From Spirochaetales bacterium (GTDB lineage: Bacteria > Spirochaetota > Spirochaetia > DSM-2461): a DNA stretch of 38,563 bases. Position 1 is the stretch's first letter. The number at the start of each line of letters is the position of its first letter. This document shows, in pieces, positions 32,548 to 38,563 of the stretch. The position numbers and the translations under genes are program-made. A model generated the notes under the pieces. It did not search any database. It was not told where the DNA came from and saw only the letters and a program-made list of their open reading frames with translations. The stretch lies in assembly GCA_028532905.1 (NCBI GenBank), contig JAQQAM010000293.1, positions 1-38,563 of the forward strand. The letters run 5' to 3'.

Positions 32548-33411
32548 TCAGCTGAGAGCCAGGCTGTAGGAACAGCTGAACTCTTCATGCCCCTGCAGTC
32601 TGAGGAGTCCTTCTTTCTCTTCAAAATCCCGGGAGTCCCCCTCACTGGAATCAACCCCGAACCAGGGTTCCAGGCAGATATAGGGGGCATTCTTTCCGGC
32701 AATGGTCCAGATGCCGAAATCGGGAAATCCAGCAAAATTCATTCGCACGGAGGCACTGGCCGTATCGGATTTCAGTACCACAGAATCAGATTGCAGCCCT
32801 GACAGGATTATAGCACCCTTATCGAAAAGGCTGTGATCCAGTTCGATCCTCCGGCTGTCTGTCAGAACAGGATCTTTTTTACCAGTTAGAAAATCCTCTT
32901 TCCAGCGCCGGCTGATGGTTTCATCCTTCTCGAATTCCAGATAGTAATCCTCAAAACGGCTGCCCTGTACAAGAGGACAGTTGAAACCGGGGTGGGCTCC
33001 CAGAGAAAAGAGCATATCCCCCTCCTGTTTGTTTTCCACGCGGTAAGAGACGGAAAGCCCTCCGTCAGTCAGGGAATAGGCAATGTCCAGTATAAAAGGA
33101 AAAGGGTACTGTGCCAGGGATGCATCACTCTCTTCCAGCCTCAGCAGACAGTCTGTATTGCTGCTTTCCACCACAGAAAAAAGGCTCTTCCGGGCAAAAC
33201 CGTGGTTTTCCATAACCAGAGTGTTCCCTTCATACTGCCATCCCCCTTCAGGAGTCATTCCGATAACAGGAAAGAGCTGGGGAGACTGGCCGCTCCAGGA
33301 AGAGGGATCACCCTGCCACAGGTATTCCCGGCCTCCCAGTTTAAGACTTTTCAGTTCCGCTCCCACAGGATCAATAAGAGCGTCGGTATTATCATATTTC
33401 AAGTGGATCAT
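32548..33411 (-). CDS. aldose 1-epimerase family protein (LacX-like)
   Basis: A 287-residue galactose-mutarotase-like protein. It has LIDPVGAELKSLKLGGREYLWQG at the N-terminus, SPQLFPVIGM and MENHGFARKS (with the catalytic-type His), and LGAHPGFNCPL in the middle. The C-terminal APYICLEPWFGVDSSEG carries the probable catalytic Glu. These motifs match the LacX/YihR branch of aldose epimerases, which interconvert sugar anomers; the precise sugar is not known. ATG 33411 has no ribosome-binding site, and a promoter-like pair lies just upstream. It is followed by convergent ABC permease genes. Confidence 0.85.
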   Translation of the reverse strand: MIHLKYDNTDALIDPVGAELKSLKLGGREYLWQGDPSSWSGQSPQLFPVIGMTPEGGWQYEGNTLVMENHGFARKSLFSVVESSNTDCLLRLEESDASLAQYPFPFILDIAYSLTDGGLSVSYRVENKQEGDMLFSLGAHPGFNCPLVQGSRFEDYYLEFEKDETISRRWKEDFLTGKKDPVLTDSRRIELDHSLFDKGAIILSGLQSDSVVLKSDTASASVRMNFAGFPDFGIWTIAGKNAPYICLEPWFGVDSSEGDSRDFEEKEGLLRLQGHEEFSCSYSLALS

Positions 33412-33416
33412 GAGTA

Positions 33417-33445
33417 AAGATACAATCCGGAGTCTTTTGATGCAA
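33417..33445 (-). promoter_or_regulatory. weak candidate promoter of the aldose epimerase gene
   Basis: TTGCAT (33440-33445) and TATCTT (33417-33422) are 17 bases apart on the minus strand, and the -10 ends 5 bases before ATG 33411, which has no ribosome-binding site. The boxes are imperfect. Confidence 0.35.
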
Positions 33446-33461
33446 CTCCCGCAGCTATAGT

Positions 33462-34118
33462 TCAGGGGATGAAACAGAGGAATCCCAGAACCAGCAGAAA
33501 CTGTCCGGCCAGGTAGGTCGTCATGGTGTAGACCCGTTCATTGGGAATTTCAGAGGCAAAGCGGTTCCAGGCATTAAGGGTGTCTGAAATCATAAAGATA
33601 ACAGCACCGGCCAGAGCCGTCAGTGCCGCATTGAGAGGTTGTGTATAAATACAGGAGGTCACAGCAATCCCCATCAGGGCAATCACATCAATATAGGCCG
33701 TAATGGGAATAAAAAGCTTCCCCATAAAGGGTTTCAGTTTTATGAAAACGGCCCCGCAGTAAACTAGAATCAATACGGCTGCAGCCAGACTCAGAAGAGA
33801 ATCAAAACGGAAAGCCCCGCGGGAGACAAAGGCGGCGGCATAAAACAGATGTCCCAGCAGAAACGAGAGCAGGCCGAGTTTGAAGTAAAGTTTCCCCTCA
33901 GTTCTGTCAGGAAGCATCAGGAAAAGGTCCCCCAGCCACCCGCCGGCAATGGCGGCGATCAGCAGTCCCGAAGGAGCGCCTGTATTCAGAATATAAAACA
34001 GAGCCAGAGCCGGCATCAGAAAGGGTTTGCTCAGATAGCGGACAGGTCTGTAACGGAGTCCCTCCCCGGCAATATGAATGAGAGACAGGATCAGGAAAGG
34101 AGCAGCAGATACCAGCAT
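33462..34118 (-). CDS. lysoplasmalogenase (YhhN/TMEM86 family)
   Basis: A 218-residue protein that is almost wholly membrane, with about eight helices. Family marks are YLSKPFLMPALALFY, GGWLGDLFLMLP (the conserved Asp), FLLGHLFYAAAF and AVIFMISDTLNAWNRF. Members hydrolyse the vinyl-ether bond of lysoplasmalogens, or have lost this and serve unknown roles; plasmalogens occur in some anaerobes, so the activity is plausible here. GGAGGT precedes ATG 34118. A good promoter lies at 34153-34180. The gene ends 50 bases before the aldose epimerase start, and the two may be cotranscribed or separate. Confidence 0.85.
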   Translation of the reverse strand: MLVSAAPFLILSLIHIAGEGLRYRPVRYLSKPFLMPALALFYILNTGAPSGLLIAAIAGGWLGDLFLMLPDRTEGKLYFKLGLLSFLLGHLFYAAAFVSRGAFRFDSLLSLAAAVLILVYCGAVFIKLKPFMGKLFIPITAYIDVIALMGIAVTSCIYTQPLNAALTALAGAVIFMISDTLNAWNRFASEIPNERVYTMTTYLAGQFLLVLGFLCFIP

Positions 34119-34152
34119 AACAGAACCTCCGATTATCAGTCAGCCTCCGTAT

Positions 34153-34180
34153 ATTTTAATGCCTTGTTTCTGTGTGTCAA
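34153..34180 (-). promoter_or_regulatory. promoter of the lysoplasmalogenase gene
   Basis: TTGACA (34175-34180, perfect) and TAAAAT (34153-34158) are 16 bases apart on the minus strand, 35 bases before ATG 34118, with GGAGGT in between. CCGTAT and ATACGG half-sites flank it at about 34147 and 34191. Confidence 0.65.
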
Positions 34181-34304
34181 GTTTTATGAAATACGGATGG
34201 GAACCGTGTTACTGTTACAGATGATTTTACAATCAGCCAAAATGATTATACACTTATCTGCAGAAGTCCCGAACAGAACCGGACCAGGCAAGGGAGAATA
34301 AAGT

Positions 34305-34778
34305 ATGACAGAGACAATGCTTAACCAGTATCTTACTTTTACAGTAGAAAAGGAAATGTACGCACTGAATGTGGCCAATGTGAGAGAAGTTCTCGGATAC
34401 ACCACCGTGACGGTTGTCCCCCGGATGCCTGAGTATATGAAAGGTGTTATCAACCTGAGAGGCTCCGTCGTTCCTGTGCTGGACCTGAAGCGTAAATTCG
34501 GTCTGGGAGATATCGAGCAGGCAATGGACACATCAGTCATTGTAACGGAGGTCAGAATTGAGGACAAAGCCGTTGTCATAGGGCTCCTCTGTGATTCTGT
34601 AAGCGAAGTTATCGATTTCCATGAAGACGATATTGAGCCCGCCCCCAATATGGGGACACAGATTCAGGCCGATTTCATCCGGGGAATGGGCAAGAAAGAC
34701 GATCAGTTCATAATTATACTGGAGATTTCAAAGATTCTGACCCATCAGGATATACAGTCTGCATCAGCCCCGTCCTGA
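34305..34778 (+). CDS. cheW: CheW-family chemotaxis coupling protein
   Basis: A 157-residue single-domain CheW. Diagnostic segments are YLTFTVEKEMYALNVANVREVLGY, VPRMPEYMKGVINLRGSVVPVLDLKRKFGL and IGLLCDSVSEVIDFHEDDIEPAP. CheW couples chemoreceptors to the CheA kinase in the cytoplasmic receptor arrays. It stands alone here, without cheA or receptor genes, as is common for extra CheW copies. AGGGAG precedes ATG 34305. A cyclase gene starts 50 bases downstream on the same strand and may be on the same transcript. Confidence 0.93.
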   Translation: MTETMLNQYLTFTVEKEMYALNVANVREVLGYTTVTVVPRMPEYMKGVINLRGSVVPVLDLKRKFGLGDIEQAMDTSVIVTEVRIEDKAVVIGLLCDSVSEVIDFHEDDIEPAPNMGTQIQADFIRGMGKKDDQFIIILEISKILTHQDIQSASAPS

Positions 34779-34828
34779 TAACAGTAAAATAATTGTTCTT
34801 TTATGAGTTTAAGCTTAATCTTATAAGT

Positions 34829-36466
34829 ATGAACTCCGAGATAAAAGTCCTTCAGACCAAACAGCGCCTCAGTGAAGAATTTGATACAGTCATTGAGCAG
34901 TGTCTGCAGGACAAACTACCCATACGAAAAGCCCTTGCCCGGGTTATTCCTGTCATCTGCCGGATAATCGGCGCCCATGAAATGATGATCCGGACTATGG
35001 ATGAGAACCTAAAACTCATCTCCATGAAATCAAAGGGATTCCATGAAGAGTGGGCTTCTCTTGTTCCCCGGGAACTTCCGGAACTGGAATTCGAGCCCCG
35101 CAGCTTTCCCCTTGAAAATGAAGTTCTCGTTGTGGCCTCACTGGATGTGGTGGACAGGGTGATCGGGATCTGTGCCTTTGCCTTCCGGGGGGAACTGAGC
35201 CAGGAATCCATTGCCTTGAAAGCAGATCTTGTGGATACAGCAGCAGAACTTCTGGACAATTATCTGGAAGGGATTGCCTCAAACGCCCGGAAACAGAGCA
35301 TAACCATGTATTCCACCGAAGCTCTGAGAGACAGGATCTTCGAAAAAGGGGCGGATAAGGCGGTCGGCCACCTCTGTGACGAGTTGAAGCTTCACGAGTT
35401 CATACTGGTCTATGGAGATTCTGATACAGCCACAGGAGAAGACCTCCGCTACCGCTATTACTGCGAAGGGAAGATGATCCATAACTCCATAGACAATCCG
35501 GCAGCCGACTATCAGGAGATTCTTTCTGACAGAACCAGAGCTCTGGATCCGAAAGACCGGTCTTTCTCAGGGCTCCTTGTGGGGGAAGGCATACAGGAAA
35601 AGGCTCTGCAGAACGGTCTGAATCAGAGTCTCATCGGAAAACTGATAGTGAATCCCCGTGACGGCGGCCTTAATCCGGAAAGCCGGGATATTATCAGAAT
35701 CTTTGCCGAGTGCCTGTGTCAGAGACTCTTTGACTACAACCGGGAGAGGCGCTACCTGGCCAAATGTTTCTGTGCCCGGGATGTGCAGAGACTCCTCTCG
35801 GAACCCGATTTCTACAACAGATACCTGAGTCCCCGGGAAGAGGATATTGTAATCCTGTATTCGGATATTACTTCCTTTACAGCCATCTGTGAAAAAGTAC
35901 TGACCAGTGCCTCGGAAATTGGAGATCTTATCAACCGCTGGTCCGAAATGGTTCTGAAGATTCTGTACCGCCATGAAGGAGTTTTCGATAAAATGGTGGG
36001 AGACTGTGTGATCGGTCTCTTCGGACCTCCCTTTTTTGAATCCTCCATGGAAGCAAGAACCGAGAATGCCATAGCCGCCGCTGCCGCCATCGTCAGGGAA
36101 ACCATTGCCCTGGGCAAAGAGATGGGGCTGGAGGAAAGAATAACTGAGGCAGGAGTGCTGGACAGTCTCAACACGTCCAACGGCATTCACTGCGGTCCCA
36201 CTTCGGTGGGATTTTTCGGTCCCAATGAAGACTATACGGGCTTCTCATCGGCCATGAACCACTCCGCCCGGCTTCAGGGGCATGCCTCTGCCGGAGAAGT
36301 GCTGGTGAGTTCGGCTCTGCTGGAAAACCTGCCGGGAGGTCCCTTGGGAATTGCCCCGGGTGAAAACCTGACTGTGGATTTTGAAGGCCCCTGGGAGATT
36401 GCCGTCAAGAATGTCAGCCATCCCCTGGAATACTACCGCTGCTACTTTAACAGAGCACTGAAATAA
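34829..36466 (+). CDS. class III adenylate/guanylate cyclase with N-terminal sensory region
   Basis: A 545-residue cytoplasmic protein. Residues 1-310 are two GAF-like segments (about 30-150 and 160-305) without a recognisable ligand motif. The cyclase homology domain (about 335-530) has metal-binding Asp 346 (LYSDITSFTA) and Asp 392 (FDKMVGDCVIGLFGP). Lys 388 sits in the base-recognition area, and Asn 477 and Arg 481 in SAMNHSARL are the transition-state residues. Together these predict activity; cAMP is the likely product, but the second base-contact position is unusual (GFSSAMN), so GTP cannot be excluded. ATG 34829 has no clear ribosome-binding site. Ten bases later the Tag gene starts. 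The location next to CheW hints at a signalling role in motility. Confidence 0.88.
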   Translation: MNSEIKVLQTKQRLSEEFDTVIEQCLQDKLPIRKALARVIPVICRIIGAHEMMIRTMDENLKLISMKSKGFHEEWASLVPRELPELEFEPRSFPLENEVLVVASLDVVDRVIGICAFAFRGELSQESIALKADLVDTAAELLDNYLEGIASNARKQSITMYSTEALRDRIFEKGADKAVGHLCDELKLHEFILVYGDSDTATGEDLRYRYYCEGKMIHNSIDNPAADYQEILSDRTRALDPKDRSFSGLLVGEGIQEKALQNGLNQSLIGKLIVNPRDGGLNPESRDIIRIFAECLCQRLFDYNRERRYLAKCFCARDVQRLLSEPDFYNRYLSPREEDIVILYSDITSFTAICEKVLTSASEIGDLINRWSEMVLKILYRHEGVFDKMVGDCVIGLFGPPFFESSMEARTENAIAAAAAIVRETIALGKEMGLEERITEAGVLDSLNTSNGIHCGPTSVGFFGPNEDYTGFSSAMNHSARLQGHASAGEVLVSSALLENLPGGPLGIAPGENLTVDFEGPWEIAVKNVSHPLEYYRCYFNRALK

Positions 36467-36476
36467 AAGAGGAACA

Positions 36477-37049
36477 ATGGAAAAACAACGCTGCTGGTGG
36501 TGTGGGGATGATCCCCTGTACACATCCTATCACGATGAGGAATGGGGGGTACCCGTCTACGACAATGAAACCAAACATTTTGAGAATCTGGTTCTGGAGT
36601 CCGCCCAGGCGGGATTAAGCTGGATCACCATTTTAAAACGGAGAGAGACCTATCGGGCGGCCTATAAGGGCTTTCATCCCGAGGTTATTGCCTCCTGGAC
36701 GGAAGAGGATGTACAGCGCCTTCTTCAGGACCCGGGGGTAATCCGGAACAGACGGAAAATAGAATCATCCATCAACAATGCCCGTCGTTTCCTGGAGGTG
36801 AAGGAGGAGTTTGGAAGCTTCTCCGATTACTACTGGCATTTTCAGGATGGGATTCCCATTATCAATCACTGGAAAACTGCGGAGGAGGTGCCGGCCATTA
36901 CCCCTCTGGCTCAGACCATCTCCAAAGATATGAAAAAGCGGGGCTTCACCTTTCTGGGCCCCACCGTCACCTATGCCAATATGCAGTCAGTGGGTATGGT
37001 GAATGACCACCTTGTCAGCTGTTACCGGCACCGGGAGCTGGGGGGATGA
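36477..37049 (+). CDS. tag: DNA-3-methyladenine glycosylase I
   Basis: A 190-residue Tag protein of normal length. The N-terminal CWWCGDDPLYTSYHDEEWGVPVYD and C-terminal MVNDHLVSCYRH hold the four zinc ligands of the family (Cys near residue 5, His near 20, and the HLVSC pair). FENLVLESAQAGLSWITILKRRE carries the catalytic-pocket Glu and Trp. The enzyme removes 3-methyladenine from alkylated DNA. AGAGGAAC precedes ATG 36477. The downstream lipoprotein gene overlaps the stop by ATGA; the pairing has no evident biological logic. Confidence 0.95.
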   Translation: MEKQRCWWCGDDPLYTSYHDEEWGVPVYDNETKHFENLVLESAQAGLSWITILKRRETYRAAYKGFHPEVIASWTEEDVQRLLQDPGVIRNRRKIESSINNARRFLEVKEEFGSFSDYYWHFQDGIPIINHWKTAEEVPAITPLAQTISKDMKKRGFTFLGPTVTYANMQSVGMVNDHLVSCYRHRELGG

Positions 37050-37891
37050 AACCCGCAGCCGGGCTGATCCCGCTGCTGCTGATTCTGTTTTCCTGCTGCA
37101 GCATTGAGGAGGAACCGGTAAAGCCTGCCGGCAATGATTCGGCCATTGCTGTCTATATTCAGGCCTATCAGGAAAACTATGAGCCAGACTCCTTCTCCCT
37201 TATTATGAGTGAGGCGGAGAATGCCTATATTCTGATGGACCCCTTTGATGATGAGTTCCTGAGTGCAGCAGAAATGGAGACTTTACACACAAAAGGAAAT
37301 GATCTGTCTGCCTATATCAGTATTGGTACGGGAGAAGACTGGCGCTCCGACTTTGATGAACTGGAGCCCTATCTGGCAGAAAAGCAGTGGGGCGACTGGG
37401 CCGGTGAATACTATGTGAGCCGCATAGAACCCGGACTTGTTGTTATTATGAAAGCCCGCATTGACCGGGCGGCGAATCTGGGATTTGACTGGATTGAATT
37501 TGATAATATGGACTGGATTTTCAACGAAGAGACCCGGGAGGAATATAGTCTGGTCTCTGATGAGGCTGACGGTCTGGCCTATATTGAGGAGCTCCGGGTT
37601 TATGCGGTCAGTCGGGGTCTGAAATGTATGGCCAAGAACCGAAGAACCGGTGCTGAGAGCTTTGACGGCATCACCTTCGAATCCTATACAGATGATATCA
37701 GCTGGTGGGCAGCTGAAGATCTTAAAGTTTTTCTGGAGGAAGGAAAGCCGGGGTTGATTGTGCATTATGGGGAATGGGACAGAACCTCTGCCTTTGCCGC
37801 CTACGAAAGTTATATGGACAGCTACGGCAGAGCCCTCTCCTTCATCTGTGAAGTCCGGTCAGAGAAGGGTTATATTCACTTTAATGATTAA
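37046..37891 (+). CDS. GH114-type lipoprotein (endo-alpha-1,4-polygalactosaminidase family)
   Basis: A 281-residue protein with a lipoprotein signal: MKPAAGLIPLLLILFSC with the lipid-bearing Cys at about 17 (LFSC). The mature protein is a GH114-like TIM barrel: AVYIQAYQENYEPDSFSLI, then LSAYISIGTGEDWRSDF, then the key stretch RIDRAANLGFDWIEFDNMDWIF with the acidic DNxD-type site. CMAKNRRTGAESFDGITFES follows. Related enzymes cut galactosamine-containing polymers such as biofilm polysaccharides; this one would act on the cell surface or in the periplasm. The start overlaps the Tag stop by 4 bases. The stop shares TTAA with the convergent Nudix gene. Confidence 0.83.
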   Translation: MKPAAGLIPLLLILFSCCSIEEEPVKPAGNDSAIAVYIQAYQENYEPDSFSLIMSEAENAYILMDPFDDEFLSAAEMETLHTKGNDLSAYISIGTGEDWRSDFDELEPYLAEKQWGDWAGEYYVSRIEPGLVVIMKARIDRAANLGFDWIEFDNMDWIFNEETREEYSLVSDEADGLAYIEELRVYAVSRGLKCMAKNRRTGAESFDGITFESYTDDISWWAAEDLKVFLEEGKPGLIVHYGEWDRTSAFAAYESYMDSYGRALSFICEVRSEKGYIHFND

Positions 37892-38563
37892 AACATCATC
37901 TCGTGGCTTTCGGGAGTCCCGTAGCCTTCAATCTCTTCTGCTTTCAGCCCGCGGGTACTGAGGGCTGTCTCTACAATTTTCCTGTTGAAGGGGTGGGTAT
38001 CCGGATGGTTCAGATACTCATCCAGGGGCATCCAGAGGGCTTCGGCAATTTCCGTTGGATCCATGGTGATGTCATGGCTCAGGGGTTTCAGACGGCAGAC
38101 AAAGTAGATGTCCGATTTACCATAGCGATAGCCGTGCCAGTGCCGGAAACAGTTCAGTGAGACAAACTCGCTGTCTATGCCTGTTTCTTCCTTCACCTCT
38201 CTGACAACCGCATCGGCAATATGCTCATGGGGATCCAGCGCTCCGCCGGGGAGCTTGTAGTGCCTGCGGATATGGTGCTTTTCCTGAATGACCAGAATCC
38301 GGTCTTCATCATCCACCAGAACCCCTCCCGCACCGATATAATGGGTGGCATATCCGGGGATAAACGCATTTTCAATCAGAGGCAGTGTCAGCTGTATACC
38401 CGAAGCATCGGCATGATGATAGGAAAATCCGGCCTCCACCGTCAGGGGAACCAGATCGGCCCGATCCTGAGACAGAAAGAGCCAGACCAGTTTATATCCT
38501 TCCCTCTTCAGGCTGGTCACAGTCGCATCAAGGGCTCCTGCATTTTCAGAGAGGGGGGGCAGT
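37888..38563 (-). CDS. Nudix hydrolase with N-terminal pre-Nudix domain, 5' end outside the window
   Basis: At least 225 residues; the frame is open to the right edge, so the true start lies outside. An internal GTG at 38520 gives 210 residues, but the sequence before it (SENAGALDATVTSLKREGYKLVWLFL) continues the same domain, so it is not the start. Residues before the core (LVWLFLSQDRADLVPLTVEAGFSYHHADASG) match the pre-Nudix domain of the NUDT6-like group. The core has GGVLVDDEDRILVIQEK and the Nudix box GGALDPHEHIADAVVREVKEETG, with all acidic residues in place. Members hydrolyse a nucleoside diphosphate bond of unknown substrate. It converges on the GH114 gene, sharing TTAA for both stops. 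Confidence 0.88.
   Translation of the reverse strand, partial: LPPLSENAGALDATVTSLKREGYKLVWLFLSQDRADLVPLTVEAGFSYHHADASGIQLTLPLIENAFIPGYATHYIGAGGVLVDDEDRILVIQEKHHIRRHYKLPGGALDPHEHIADAVVREVKEETGIDSEFVSLNCFRHWHGYRYGKSDIYFVCRLKPLSHDITMDPTEIAEALWMPLDEYLNHPDTHPFNRKIVETALSTRGLKAEEIEGYGTPESHEMMF

Noticed and set aside
1-38563. tRNA, rRNA, CRISPR arrays, insertion sequences, prophage or toxin-antitoxin genes
   Set aside because: I looked for cloverleaf-like sequences, regular direct repeats, transposase motifs and short paired genes in all gaps and found none; the gaps are short and mostly explained by promoters and terminators.

Overview
The window reads as chromosomal DNA of a free-living, probably marine or sediment, spirochaete (Spirochaetaceae-like). 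This is inferred from gene content, not from a marker gene: YesM/YesN two-component genes beside an ABC transporter, a cytoplasmic LacI-type ligand domain joined to a histidine kinase, a KtrB/TrkH with a long membrane N-terminus, GPH-family sugar transport, and many c-di-GMP or cyclase signalling proteins. I saw no rRNA, tRNA, CRISPR array, insertion sequence or phage gene, and no gap between genes exceeds 300 bases.

Layout. 1-3969 (minus): a sensor kinase and AraC-type regulator, then a solute-binding protein and the start of an ABC ATPase, with a strong stem-loop between the last two. 4021-5080 (minus): an ArsC/Spx-like protein and a SIMPL protein. 5153-7790 (plus): a tightly coupled RimB-like protease, AstE-like hydrolase and RimK-like ligase, the last fused to a predicted RCK_C domain. 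7894-11594: a GH130 enzyme converging on a GT4-type glycosyltransferase, the two stop codons sharing one CTAG. 11688-14892 (minus): a PLP enzyme, a DUF1611 (DgcN-like) protein and an enolase-superfamily epimerase (DgcA-like), a probable D-glutamate or acyl-amino-acid pathway. 15040-18815 (plus): a UPF0316 membrane protein, then KtrB, KtrA and a PAS-like membrane protein. 18876-21095 (minus): the LacI-sensor kinase. 21250-25411 (plus): an acyltransferase with a zinc ribbon, a GPH transporter and a four-carbon acid sugar kinase, closed by a terminator. 25568-28702 (minus): a periplasmic-sensing PAS-PAS-GGDEF-EAL protein. 28799-32546: a thioesterase divergent from a MacB/Lol-type ABC transporter with a perfect palindrome over its promoter. 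32548-34118 (minus): a mutarotase-like protein and a lysoplasmalogenase. 34305-37891 (plus): CheW, a class III cyclase, Tag glycosylase and a GH114 lipoprotein. 37888-end (minus): a Nudix protein running off the window.

Common threads are sensing coupled to carbohydrate or amino-acid uptake, and signalling through nucleotides (GGDEF/EAL, class III cyclase, RCK domains). Points most worth following up are the RimK-RCK_C fusion operon, the extra PAS protein and S4-like segment in the Ktr operon, the DgcN/DgcA-like trio, and two genes whose -10 box sits exactly 7 bases from the ATG, which suggests leaderless mRNAs. Family names rest on motif recognition by eye; no database search was run.
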